DNA from: Eucalyptus grandis
Taxonomy: Eukaryota; Streptophyta; Magnoliopsida; Myrtales; Myrtaceae
Direction: 5' to 3'
NCBI RefSeq assembly: GCF_016545825.1
Contig: NC_052619.1
Coordinates: 69,698,115 to 69,762,114, forward strand
DNA length: 64,000 bases
In this document: positions 37,950 to 50,295 of the stretch, in pieces
How positions within the stretch are numbered: position 1 is the stretch's first letter
How the letters are laid out: every line of letters starts with the position of its first letter
The notes under the pieces: generated by a model
Told to the model about the DNA's origin: nothing
The model's database searches: none
What the model saw: only the letters and a program-made list of their open reading frames with translations
Made by a program: the position numbers and the translations under genes

Positions 37950-38902
37950 TGTTAGAGAAAACTCATTTCTTGTTTTAAAGCTAACAAAACCTTTCCTAAA
38001 GTCTAGTTTGAAGACTTGCAGACTTAAGTGTTATAGTCTGAAGAACTCTACACGCTACTGTCAAAGTCTGAAGACCGATAGACTTTAATCTCAAAGTCTA
38101 ACCACACTAACAGATTCCAAACCGAAGAGTGAATACTTATCCAAATGCGGGTTCATTTTCAAGGATTCGATTCGTATAGTTTATGGAAGATCTTATGGCT
38201 GGATATAGTATCTTATGATCAATTATTCTTATTTGGATAATCAGATCTCTTGAAAGGCGAAGTATACTTGGAATGTTCTACTTATGGAAACCAAGATCCT
38301 AATTGTATGGACGAGCAGGATTGATGGGCTTTTATCACATTCCTAAAACGACTCAAAATCCCCTTAATTGATTCTGTCTACGGGTAGATTGAAAGAACTC
38401 CTTTGGAAAGTGCCAACGATTATAGAGGCATGGAGGAGTATATAAGGAAGACTCTCAAGTTGTTCGAGTGTGTGCATGAAAGAAAATTTTCAAAGTCTAA
38501 AACTTTCTAATTCTTTGCTATTTCAATTGTCAAGCTTAACTTGTACTCAAAAGAGAGAGCAAACACTTGTGAGACTTTGGAAGAGTAGTAGAATTTCTAC
38601 ACTGTGAAGTCAATGACGTGAAACTGTAAAAACTCTTTTGATTCATAGTGAAATCCAGCCAGTAGGTTGTCAGTGCAGAAGAGTGCACGTAGGCTTGAAC
38701 TAAGCCGAACCACTATAAACTTTGTATTTCTATTCTCTTTCCCTGAACTCTTTACTTTAATTCGCAACTTTATATATTTGCTTATAGTTGATTACATCTT
38801 CAGTCTATTATCTTCTAAAGGCAATTTATTCTCATCAACTATTGCGAAAATTTCCTTTAACACATATTCACCCCCTTCTAGATGTTCTTACTAGCCCTTT
38901 CA
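37950..38902 (+). repeat. 3' LTR of the SIRE-like element
   Basis: 953 bp, TGTTAGAG...CCCTTTCA, preceded by the purine tract ATAGGGAGA and followed by the TGGAT target duplication. Confidence 0.92.
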
Positions 38903-38919
38903 TGGATGAACCTAAAAAT

Positions 38920-39480
38920 AAACTAAAAAGTATTTTCTGCTACTTGTTATAGAAAAAATAATTTAATTTTTCGAAGGTGAAACACCAAAATTTCGAAATT
39001 TTTTAATTAATTTTTCATTTTTTTTTCTTTTTCCTCAGTCAATTGCTAGCCATGGCGATAGCCAGCGAATGGCCACAAGCAAGGGATGAGCTCACCCAAG
39101 GCTAGCATAACTCAAGCTCGCCAAATTTAGGCAAGTCGATTCGAGCTAACCTTAGGCGAGGCTTCACCTTGCCAGAATCTGGTGAGGTTGAACCTTGCTA
39201 GATCGGCGAGCTTGTCCCTCAATCGATGACCAACTGAGAAGAAAGAAAAATGAAATAAAAGGAAAGAAAAATGATAATTAACAAGAGTGCAAAAAGAAAG
39301 TGCTTGGTCCAAGTAAAAGAAAAAAAAAGAGAAGGCAAAATGATCTCCTCTTTTCAAAAAGAGGAAATTATTTTCTGCACTTTGAAGGTATTTTTTCCAT
39401 TAACTAGTTTGTTTCCCATGAACCAAATATTGGAAAATTTGAAAAAAGAATTTCCTGAAAGTTGTTTTCCATAAAAAAAA
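38920..39480. mobile_element. Old MITE-like element with GC-rich core
   Basis: AT-rich arms enclose a core (39045-39240) built from 'aagctcgcc..ggcgag' and 'gccagaatctggtgagg' pieces. The layout resembles the two Mutator-like elements at 60244 and 62641: T-rich, then GC core with gcgag/ctcgc words, then A-rich. A paralogous copy is at about 52350-52900, so this one predates the duplication. Ends not resolved. Confidence 0.4.
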
Positions 39481-41227
39481 ATTCCAAAATAAATAAATGA
39501 TTTGTAAAAACAATTTTCTCAAAATTATTACTCGAAATGATCAATCAATGGAAAATTAGTTCATCATGGACGACAATATATATTTAAACGTTATTGTGGA
39601 CAATGAAATATTTTCATTTGGTCATTATTTACAAACAATCATTTTCAAGAAAATTATTTAAAATTATTTATTTTTCTCGAAATAACAAGTCTTATGTACA
39701 TTTTGATGGCTCTTCACCTACCGGTCTAACTAGGATTGGGCTTTTGAGGCAATTGATCAAAATCAAAGTGTCTTCGAATAAGAAAAGTAGCGGAGTATCA
39801 AAAGGAGCTAGACAACGTGGGCCGGCTTACTTTTCATTGCTCCTGCAATCAAGCTCAGTATATGCTTTTTCAGTGGAGCAATGGCCTGAGTTTGACGCAC
39901 AACCTGCTTATATTCATTTCCGTTTGTTTAGACTAATGTTCCCTTTGTTTTGCAGAAAATAAATAACTTAATAAAAAAATAATAGCATATCTCGCTATAA
40001 AAATGAATAAACGAATAATATTTTCATTGTCCTTAAAAATATTCAAACAAAAATTATTTTTAATAATAAAAACATTCTCCACTGACTAATTATTTTAAGT
40101 ACTACAAACAATCAATCTTATGAAGGCATTTTTCAAATAATTCACTTTCCATGAAACAAATAGAACCTTCAATTCGGTTTTAAGATTTTCCATTTCTTTT
40201 ATTCAATATATTAATTTCATTACATTTTATAATTAATCAATTAATTAAAGCAATGAAGTATATGAATCTATAGATTCCCTCGGCACCAAATGTTGTTGTT
40301 TCCTCACTTTCGGCCTCCAAATTCCCAAGTGACCCAAGCGTAAGGGCCCAAAATTCCTAAGTGACCGGGGAATTGACACATTCGACCTTACATTGTACAG
40401 AAAGTTAATATTGGTCAGATTTGAGCAGGAGGTGAAGGCTAGTGACTTTTTACGAGGAAAAAAGAAAAGTTTAGATCAGAATTAAAACTCGACCTAAAGG
40501 TTGCGGCTTTTAAGGGAATTGGGCTGAAGAGAAGAGAAATTAGGGAGCACGACAGCTTCACTTTTATGTGAAATAATAATTTTAATCAATTATGCGAGAT
40601 GAGTTATTTACTTTTCACATATCAATTCGATGAAATATGATTTAAAGATTTAAATGAAGGATCAAACGGACACAAAAATCAAACGGAATGATGTAAAAGA
40701 GTTCTGCAATGTAAACATCGACCCACTACAATCTTGAAAGTGCTTGTTATTATCATAATCCATTTAATTAAGTTATAACAATATCACTTTATTAGTGGAA
40801 AAGTTTTCCATCGATTTCATTCCGTAATTAATTTCAAAGGCTTTTGTGCGATTATCCCTTTTCATGTAATGACACTAATGATTTTTAAAATTTGGCCCAA
40901 CATGCAAGTGGTCTATAAACTTCTAACGTGGGCTTTACACTTTGGCTTGATATTCAATGTAGTCCATAAAAGTTATATAAAAATGTTCAATAATCATTCC
41001 ATTAATTCAATATCAATATTTTTATATAGTTCATGGACTAAATTGAACATATACAAAAGTTTAAATATCACAGTAAACAAATTAAAAATTTAGATGCCAC
41101 ATTATGCATTGAGCTAAAGTTCAAAAACTGTATTAAATAAATTAAAATTTTAAATACCATATTGTGCAATGCACTAAAATTCCGTGACCATTTGTATCAT
41201 GTTCCCAAGTTTTTATGAATTTTATAT
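39481..41227. other. Duplicated upstream region of the truncated ATP synthase copy
   Basis: Closely matches about 52900-54760 of unit 3. Contains an AT-rich MITE-like stretch (39480-40165) and a repeat-like segment (40860-41210) of 'ctaaacttttaatttg' type. No gene recognised. Confidence 0.6.
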
Positions 41228-41772
41228 TTGCTTCTTAGGTTAATTAATCAGCAGTTGCCACCACCACCACCTTCACAATCGCAACCAAAGACAAAGCAAG
41301 TCGAAACCCTACAAAAACACGAGATTCTCTCTCTCTCTCTGACCATTCTCTTTCTGGTTGACGAACGAAGCAGAAGCAGAAGCACAGAAATCAGCAAGAA
41401 GAAGGCGATCATGGCGCTCGCTTCTCGCCTCGTATCCAAGTCCTGGCAGGTGAGGAGCCCCCCCTCCAGATCCACGCGCCTTCCCCCTCTCGCTGTTCGT
41501 CAAATGCCGTCGCGAATTTCCGCTCTATCGCGCGCGATTCTGTTCGCCCCCGAGGAAACGGGATATTTCCTTTAGATGGAAATGGCAGTAGGAGGTTTTT
41601 TCTACTGTACTTATTTAAAGACAGCGACTTTGATATCGTCGTGTCTACTTTAGATGGAAATGGCTGTCGTATTGCGGTCCATTAGCGGTAGCCTTCTGCG
41701 CGCGATACTCACCACTGTTTAGTTTCTTGATAGATTTGTCAATTTCTTCGCAGGCATTGTTTAATTCGACGC
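41228..41772 (+). pseudogene. ATP synthase 24 kDa subunit, truncated copy (promoter, exon 1, part of intron 1)
   Basis: Matches about 54720-55652. It has the CT-rich 5' leader, the start codon (41411) and exon 1 to 41449 (13 codons, GT donor kept), with one residue change: Arg12 is Trp. Intron 1 is followed with small indels to about 41772, then sequence switches abruptly to an LTR terminus. Exons 2-7 are absent between here and unit 3. Transcription could still start, but no functional subunit can be made; the intron-proximal ORF (41228-41575) is not a real protein. Confidence 0.88.
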
Positions 41773-41842
41773 GTCCTGGGAACGTCGCAAATTTTATTCA
41801 ACTGCTGAGGGATGTCCGCAAACTTGGGTTTGGGCCGTGACA
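41773..41842 (+). repeat. LTR terminus fragment at the unit-2/unit-3 junction
   Basis: About 70 bases ending GGGCCGTGACA. They match 463-535 at the LTR remnant beyond the ATP synthase 3' UTR of unit 1. The fragment joins directly to sequence homologous to 9577 onward. This is the breakpoint where exons 2-7 of the middle ATP synthase copy were lost. Confidence 0.7.
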
Positions 41843-42190
41843 CATTGACCCTGCAAAAAACTTCCACATTGACAATCGTTCTATGTATGTCACGTTTAAT
41901 GAACTTGTCCGAGATAAGCATCTATGTTCTAGCTCGGATATCAATATACCTAATAACTTATGACTCATCATCCCCTCAAGTACCTAATACTGAATAGTTA
42001 AACTTGAAAACACACTGATCTCAATAGAATCCACCGATTCGGAATTGTTTAAAGATTTAGCATAATTGTAAACCTGTCATATATATTCTCAACACCTTAA
42101 GAATAGGTTCAGTCGTAACTAATCTTATGGACTCATTCATATATATAAATAGGACGATGAATGAAGATTTATTTGCCATTGAATAATTCC
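41843..42190. repeat. LTR-like remnant, unit 3 copy
   Basis: Counterpart of 9577-9892 plus 12907-12963. It keeps the uninterrupted CATTC site (42134-42138) into which the solo LTR inserted in unit 2. Confidence 0.6.
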
Positions 42191-43030
42191 TAACATGTAA
42201 CGATTACGTGGTTGCTTTAGAACATATAGCTAATAGTTGCTGGAGAAAGGTTTGCCCCTAATGGTTGTCCATAAACTACAGCCATAGAGCCACAAAAATA
42301 GGCATGAAAATAAAGAATGTGTCGTCTTTATGATGTCACTTTTTTGGTCTTATATAGAAGCCAAGAAATAAATTTAGGAGTCTGGTTTGAAATGTTTGAC
42401 TTGTGCTTCTGTTGGCCTGTGGCTGTCCACTGTATAAATAATGATACGGCTATTTTCTGCTCCTGTTGAAGCTGCCTTGTTCACCCTTGTTCAAGAAAGT
42501 GACATATGTAGATCTTTCTTACACTAAACTTTCCACTGGCTTGCTCATTTTTCATGGAACTTTCTTACAAGATCCCGATTTATGTGAGCCTAACTCCCAT
42601 GAATTGCAAAAGCGGGTGGGCACCCTCATGATCTAATGTTTCACATGCATTGAGCTTGCATGAACCGGGACTTTGCATTCGACACTTGCTCATTTTTACT
42701 GTCGGAACGAAAAAGAGAAAGATGCTAAAAGCCGCGCCTTCTCCAAACTCATTTTGGGTTACACAGATGGAATCCCTCATAGAATGAAGCTAGCACCACA
42801 CATCTGATAATCAAAGAACTAATCAATCATATGCAGTGACAAGAAAATTCAGTGCATAAGGAGTGGGCAGAGTAGCTTTCGATCACATGAGCTCGTTTAT
42901 TGGATTCAGCAAGTCCCAAACCAGGAACAGCAATATCATATAAGTGACAGACAAAAACACGAACATGACCACATATGGTAAACCAGACTAACGATTTGTA
43001 GCTAACACGCATGACCACATATCTTGATAA

Positions 43031-45496
43031 CTACTTATCATGATCTCCATCGTACGAGAAGGGGACGCAGGGCTCGGCAACCATGATCAAGGGAGTCTTC
43101 CTCCTGGAAGTGATCCCGAAAGTCTCAGACATGTCCAGGTCTTGGGCCTTAACCCCATCGGCCAGAGACCAGTCGAAGTGGTACAAGAGCAGAGCCAAGG
43201 GGAGCTCAATGTTTGCGATCCCGAAGTTGATCCCGGGACAGATCCTCCTCCCGCCACCGAAGGGTATGTACTCAAGCTCGACCCTCGGAAATCAACCGAT
43301 GAGTTCAGGAACCTCTCAGGCACGAACGATTCGGGGTCAGACCAGAACTCGGGGTCTCTCCCCACTGCATACGTGTTGATCACAATCTTGGTCTTCTTGG
43401 GGATCTCGTAGCCGTTGATCGTGCACGCCTCTCGCGACTCTCGGGCCATGAGCGGGCCCGGCGTGTGCATCCTCAGGGTCTCCTTGACGACAAGCTTCAG
43501 GTACTCGAGGCCCTGGATGTCCTGCTCCCGGACCTGGGTCTTTCCCTTGAGGACGGCTCGGACCTCGGCCTGCGCCTTCTCCATCACTCGGGGGTTCCTC
43601 AGCATCTCCGAGAAGGCCCACTCTATGGTCGTCGAGGATGTGTCTGACCCAGCAGAAAATATTTCCTACACAAAATACAAAGAACGGATTGATTTTATAT
43701 TTCAGAAGGATGTCCTTAAAAAATACAAGAAAGATAAAAGTGCCACATGATATTAAGCCTGTAACGTAGCAATATCACATAAAAATCAGTTTATACCGAA
43801 TGATACGACAAGACACAATTGGTGTTAACTGAAATATAGGTTTACATTTCGCATGATATTGGACATTTAAATCAGATGATAGTGTGCTTAGAATGACGAA
43901 TCCTCGGTCGCATCTATATGTAGTTGCATTTGATCAAGATGTCGCAATAGACATGTATGGCGGTGTCTCCTCATCGAGATGGTCAAACTTGGACTCGAAG
44001 GTTCTTTGGAGATTTAAATCAGTGTGTGTGTACACAAAATATTATATTTTTCTGAGCAAAACTGTATATGGGATCACTTCGAATCTTGTGGAAACTTCAA
44101 TGCAAACTCTTGACATGGGAATAGTAAAAAAAAAATTAACAAGGGGAGATCTCTTTCATCCATGTGATAAATTCCTGGGATACATCTTGAGAATATTAGG
44201 GTTTCATGGATGTGATCATCATGTTTTCTATCATGAATGCATTTTAGACGATCCATTTTGCCGTTGAAATTCTTGGAGGCCAACCGCATACTGATTAATA
44301 AGAGTCCTTTTTTGCTAATTTAAATAGGTAATTAAATGACTCAAATTAAATATTTTGTAGCGAGTATGAAATCCTTATGTTAACATGCTTAAAAGGACTA
44401 CTAACTAGAGCTAGTAGCCTCTTCCATCCCTTCACATAGAGTAGAAAATCTATGGGTGTAGACATAGCCCATGCATATATAAAAGCTCAGGCAGAATGAA
44501 AGCCGTTGTAAGTAAGAACTAAGCAAAGTAGATATTTAGTGAAATTATTAATGAAATTAGGCCTTACCATGACAATATTTTTTATGACGTGTGGCTTGAT
44601 GAAGTAGTTCGTTTCACTACTCTTCTGGAGATTCAAGAGCACGTCCACAAGATCTTCTCTTGCATTTTTTCCTCATTGTTCCCACCGTTTCCCTTCAATT
44701 TCTCCTTGTGTTCTGCAATGATGTGATCGAGGATCCCATCGATCTTCTTGTGCAGTCTCTCCCAAGCCGGTTTCATTCTTGAGAGATAACGCAAGAACCA
44801 AATTGAAGGGAAGAGATCTGGAAGATCAAATCCCCCAGCAACCAATGTCGCTTCCTCGAGGAAAGAAAGGAACTCATCTCTATATTTACATCTCTCACCA
44901 AATGCTGCCCTCGAGGTGATGTCATTGATCAAGTTCAGTACAATCTTGGTCAAGTTCGCAGCCTTTCCTTGAGATGATTGTATTGTTTTGATCATGTCCC
45001 AACACTCTTCCTCTCTTATAGATCTAAAAGAGAGGACCCTCTTCATGCTCAGGAGCTCCAACACGCAAATCTTGCGCATCTGCCTCCAGTACTCGCCGTA
45101 GGGAGAGAACACGAAGCTCGAGTTCTCATAGGAGATGACCTCGAGGGCCACAATCTCGGGCCTCTGGGCAAAGGCGAGCTCATTCTTGCCAAGGATTTCC
45201 TTGACCATGTCTGCCGACGAGATAACGATGGTCAGGATCTCGCCTAGTTGGAGGCGCATGATCGGGCCGTGCCTCCTGGCCAACTCCCGGAGCGAGTGGT
45301 GAGGGAGCGACCCTGCCATCTGGTGAAGATTCCCCAGAAGAGGGAGCATCTTCGGCCCTGGAGGCAGTTTCGAAGAAGGGTCTTTGGCATTGTTGGATTT
45401 CTTCCATTTCTTTAGAATGAGCAAGAGGAAGAGGAGGGAAGCGAAGATGACAGAAGGAGAAGGCAACAGGATTGCCATTGAAGAGAACATTGTCAT
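43031..45496 (-). pseudogene. Cytochrome P450, CYP71 family-like, two frameshifts
   Basis: Sister of the 13805-16276 gene, very similar through exons, intron (43666-44567) and flanks. Exon 1 is 45496-44568 and exon 2 is 43665-43031, each 1 bp shorter than in the sister. In exon 1 a T run is six instead of seven (44665-44670), shifting the frame after about residue 277 and giving an early stop. In exon 2 one base is lost near 43273, just before the heme loop, so the Cys-ligand motif is out of frame. The copy nonetheless keeps a more usual C-helix (WRQMRK) and I-helix ([14 protein letters not shown]) than the intact sister. Splice sites are preserved. Confidence 0.9.
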
Positions 45497-45566
45497 GGCT
45501 GGGGAGGAATATGGTATGTTTACATGCAAGGCTTTAGATGTGGCATAAGGTCTTCTTGTGCTCTGA

Positions 45567-45574
45567 CTTATATA
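45567..45574 (-). promoter_or_regulatory. TATA box of the unit-3 P450 pseudogene
   Basis: TATATAAG on the minus strand, conserved with 16347-16354, about 70 bp before the ATG at 45496. Confidence 0.65.
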
Positions 45575-46060
45575 GCTGACGGATATTGATAAAATAATGA
45601 TGTCGTTTGCATCTTTTTTTGACATTTGAAGTTAAGATGCATTAATTCATGGAACGGTCTCTCTTCTGAAAAATCTTCTTTATCTTACTAAAGCCGGCAG
45701 CCAAGAAGTGCAAATATCCAATGCTTCTTGCAAATACATGAATCAATGCTTCATTCTAGAATTCCAGGACGAGCAAATAGAGATTGGATCATTAATTTGG
45801 CATGCCACGACAAAACTTCTGTCTATTATTGCAGCTAGATCGATAACCCCATTTATTTCATTCAATTGTGGTGTGCTGACATTTACAGATTTCTCTTCTT
45901 CTCTTCCAAAATCATAACCTCATTTAGATGGGATGAGGGTCCTACATATTGCTTGGGCAACATGTGAAAAAGCATAGGGTCATATCATAGGACAATCTAT
46001 AGATTACACGGTATTTGTACTTTTAAGAGAATGAATGTTACCAAACCCATCAAATCATGC

Positions 46061-46508
46061 GACAAGTTTGTTGATGCACCTGTTGAAAGTCAGATCATGG
46101 ACCATTGACAAATTGACAATTCCATTGCATGTGAGCTTTGTCGAAGAATTGAGTTTACAATCAGCCATCATAGAAACAGATAAGATCAATCACATTTCAA
46201 AAAATAATGAAATATTTCTAATGTGTTTTTTCTCTAAATTACTGGTTTGAATATTGGAATTAGTTATATGATTGAACAAATAATGCTAAAGATTCATCTG
46301 ACATCGATTTACTAGATTGGTTTATAAAATTATTATTGCCGGATCACTCAATAAATTGAACTTGTAACCCAATTTCTAACGCCTCAAGAAATTAAAACAT
46401 GGAAGCCTTGGTAGATGATTTCTTGTAACAATAATAACCATGAAGAAAGATCAAATTGGGTTGGACAAAATAGCATGCAGGACATACGCAGGGTGCTCTC
46501 AAATCGAC
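46061..46508. other. Unit-3-specific ~448-bp segment
   Basis: Present here but absent at 16855-16856. No clear terminal repeats or target duplication were found; it may be a deletion in unit 2. No coding sequence recognised. Confidence 0.5.
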
Positions 46509-46699
46509 GTGGGTCAGCAATTTCTGCTTACTGCTTTGAAAGGCTCTTGGCGGCTTGAAAAAGATGACACAAAAAATGTATGTATTTTACTGTATTTGTC
46601 TTTTTAAGGAATGTATCTCTATGCTTGCTTGCGAATGTCTTGGCAAATTTATAAAAGAAACAAAAGAATATTCTATCTTGTAGTTTGAGAGAAGCAGTG

Positions 46700-46945
46700 C
46701 TAGATTAATTTATTTTTCGAAAATTGAATTATTTGAAAAATATTTTCCTAAAATGATAACTCATTTCGCTTAAAATGATTAATTGATGAAAACGTTCACT
46801 ATAAATAGCAATTTATGTTTAAAAATTTTCGTAAATGATGATAATATTTTACATTCATTCATTTTTGTAAGTAATGAAAATGATTATTTTTAAGTAAATA
46901 TTTTTCAAATCATTTATTTTTTATGAAATAAACGCATCCTAAGAT
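46700..46945. mobile_element. AT-rich MITE-like element, unit 3 copy
   Basis: Counterpart of 17040-17282, so inserted before the duplication. Confidence 0.5.
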
Positions 46946-47461
46946 TGTTTTACAAAACTAGTTTATTAAGTGATGTGTTTGATTATGAGTGGAGAAAAGA
47001 GTCATATTCAACAAAAAAAATAATAGCAACGCATCAATTAATAAATCAATTGTTCACTTCAATCGAGCATTTTCCTTTACAGAATATTTATCTCACTCTA
47101 GAGGGGCCGCCCTTGCAAGAAAATGTATTCTGTGTAATACTTAAATTAACTTCAATATGATGTAGTGCAACAAAGATATCTCATCAATAAAGTTATTGTG
47201 TGTTGTAAGGACATTAGGAATTTCATTTTTCTGATCATAAAATATTAATTTAAATTGTTTGCACACAACTTTTATCTTATACGTAAAATATTCTTTTCCG
47301 AAACGTGATATGATATGAAGAAATGTCCCAAGACAAGACGAAGGTTCATTGTACAATCCAAATTGTTGTCTACTGTGGTTTCAGAACACCCGAACTCTTA
47401 CATCTAAGAAGGGCAAGTCTTATTTACCAATGTAAGTATCCAAGTTCGTGTGATGTGAGAT

Positions 47462-49300
47462 CAAATACGTATCAAACGTGCAACATCAACATGGTCATAA
47501 TACCATTGTAGGCAATCTCAACCGCGTCCACAATCAGTAAAAACCAATAATGTTTGCTCTACTCATGGCTCATTGGCTTTGGGGCGGCATTGTTTTCTTA
47601 CTAGTGTGAGGTTGCACACTTATCTACTAGTGCAAGGACGTGAGATCATGGACCAATCTGATTCTAAACTAGTTGCAAACCAAAAACACTCTAGAGAAAT
47701 GAGGAAAAATTAGGGATGATCAATTCCCGATCTAGTCTTGTTTTAAAGAACTGGATCAGGGGGACTAGTTCCCAATGGAATTGAGGACCGAATCAACAAA
47801 ACCGGTCACTTCCTTTTTTCCCACTACTTAATGCCTTATGTTATTAAAAAAATTAAAAAATTAAAAACTAGTCACTTTTATTTTTCTTGAGAAATTTTAT
47901 ATAAAAAAAAAGTATAAGTAGTCAGTCAGGTCCAATCCGATTTTGTTCATTTTTCCCTTAAAATCCAAAACTAGACCACCTAGACACCAATTCCACTTTT
48001 AAAAATCGGAAATTGAATGGTTTTCAATTTGGGCAGTCCTTTTTATACATCCCTAAGAGAAATAAATGAAAGAATGAAGTCACCATTCACACCTTACGAG
48101 AAATGGGTTTGAATAATGGAGAGAATGGTCCTTCGTTGAATCCGATGATTTCGGATTTTACTTCCTATAATTGTTTTCTTGTCGGTATTTCTTCCAATAA
48201 ATTAAATGGCGCTGATTTGACTATTCTTGTGATTTTCCTTTGGTATATAAAATCAAAGATTTTTTTTTTTTTTTTAACTAGGGATAGGGACTGATTACAC
48301 CAACCCAAACCACTAAGCATAGTTAAGCCAAAAGACCAAGAAATTAAAGGCATATTCTACGGGAAACGAATTAAGTGTAAAGTAAGATTCTGTTTATTTC
48401 GAAAAAATGAATAATATAGAAAATATTCATAAAACAATGTTTGTTTATATAGCTTGAAAAAATAAATCAATGAAATATATTTTATTATCAACAATAATTT
48501 ATATTTAAATATTTTTGTGGACAATGAAAAAAATCTGTTCATATTTTTTATAAGTTATATAAGTAAAATATTTCTCAAATAATCTATTTTCACAAAATAA
48601 ATAGAGCTCGATTTATTTTCTACGTATATGCATGGACGGACTCAAATGCAATGACGGAATGAAAATTCGAGACTAAAAATGAAGAAATAATTTTTTTTTT
48701 TTCAATTCTATATCACATATGATTTTATTTTTTTGAAGTTTTTTCCTTTATAATAAGAGAAAAATTTTACCTTGGGAGCGGGGGCCGCCACTAGCTCTCG
48801 AAGTCTTGCCGATGCTCGAGTGAAGGCAGAGAGTGTCAAAAGTTACATTGGTGATCAAAACTCTTGTAGTCATATTGATGGTGTTTCCCCAAGCATTGAC
48901 CAGCAATGTTAGGCTTCAAATATATTAGAATAAATGTTGTAGCATTTTCTTTGTAATATATCATTCCGTACCAGTAGAAATCTAAAGAAGTAGGTAAATC
49001 GAAAAAAATAAGTTCTGGCGAATATATTTATCGATCCCCTGATCCAAGTGTAATGAAAACTTTCTGGCACTTATGAAATTACCAATTCCTTTCCATGTTT
49101 TACAAATTTGTGACTTTTATTATCAATTTTTTATTGTCTTTCTCATCTAACTTATATTTGCAGACTCTTATTTGAATTTTAAAATCTCTATTTGGACAAT
49201 TATTAAGTTCCTTCTGATTAAATTATCATCTCAATTTGAGTTACCAATTCTCATTTAAGTTTTCCTCAACTTTTATTTGGCTTTTCTGTTTATCGATTGT
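47462..49300. other. Unit-3-specific ~1.84-kb segment
   Basis: Replaced in unit 2 by the truncated LTR (17776-18326). It holds a further MITE-like copy at about 48380-48610 and low-complexity T and A runs. No gene recognised. Confidence 0.5.
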
Positions 49301-50264
49301 TGTTATAACTTTCTAATTTTTATTTATCTTTCTTATAGGCACATTCAATTTATCAAACCTTATGGGAACTTAATAATTTTTATTTGTATGATTTACCATC
49401 TTTTCTCCGTTATTCAATCGACTAATTTTGGTTTACCAACTCTCACTTGAGTTGCTAACTAATTCTTTTTGTTTTTTTCCCTCTAAATTTACTAACTTTT
49501 TTCTAATAAGTTACCACTGTTATTTGATTTACTTAAGGACTATTTAAACCTACCAATTCCTTCTTTAAGTTACCAACTTCTATTAACGGTTACCAAAGTT
49601 TATTTCTGTCCATTTCTTTATTTAAGTTACCATATACTCTTGCATTACCAACTTTTATTTGAGTAACTTGTCAAGGTTTATTTGTATTTTTTTTTTTTAA
49701 CTACTAACTTCTTCTATCTGAAATAAATTTAAAACAAAAACTCCTATTATCGGTATTTTCAACAAAGAATAATAAAATTATGCTTGTATGATGGGTTAAG
49801 TTTAGTGAAGTTGTCGGCCAGTCAATCCATACATTTTTCGACCCCAAAAAAAAAAAAATCCATTCATTTTTTGAGCACACAAATTATGTTTCAATCTCTT
49901 AACACTCATCTTTATGCAATAATAATAATAACAGGGTAGACAAGAAATTGCCAAAAGTACGGAGGTTGTGCTCGAGTTATTCCTTGGTGGCTATTAGAAG
50001 CGCAATAGTATACAAGAAAAGTCGGGCCCATATGGAAAAATAGTAAACTAAAAATGTTGGGCCAAAATTGACCTAAGCTATCACTTTTGATAACACTAAA
50101 ATGAAAGATTTCATTGTCCATAAACCAGCCCAAAAGAATTTGGATGGAAAAGTCCGCTGGAAATTTCTCCAATCAGCCATATTATATTCCAAGTATCAAA
50201 CAAAGCCATCGCATCTTTGTTTGCAAAAACCATTCCCGCACATTTGTCACTTTCTCGTCTCCAT

Positions 50265-50295
<31 letters not shown>

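Larger units (their letters stand above)
29163..38902 (+). mobile_element. SIRE/Maximus-like Ty1/Copia retrotransposon with extra 3' ORF
   Basis: A 9.74-kb element with ~955-bp LTRs at 29163-30118 and 37950-38902 and perfect 5-bp target duplications TGGAT (29158-29162, 38903-38907). Unit 3 has no insertion at the corresponding point (about 52340). The PBS is perfect and the purine tract precedes the 3' LTR. Total size, LTR size, Met-tRNA PBS and ~3 kb of extra coding-like sequence between RNase H and the 3' LTR are the features of the SIRE lineage. Many stops disable all ORFs. LTRs differ more than those of the 19283-26901 element, so it is probably the older insertion. Confidence 0.92.
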
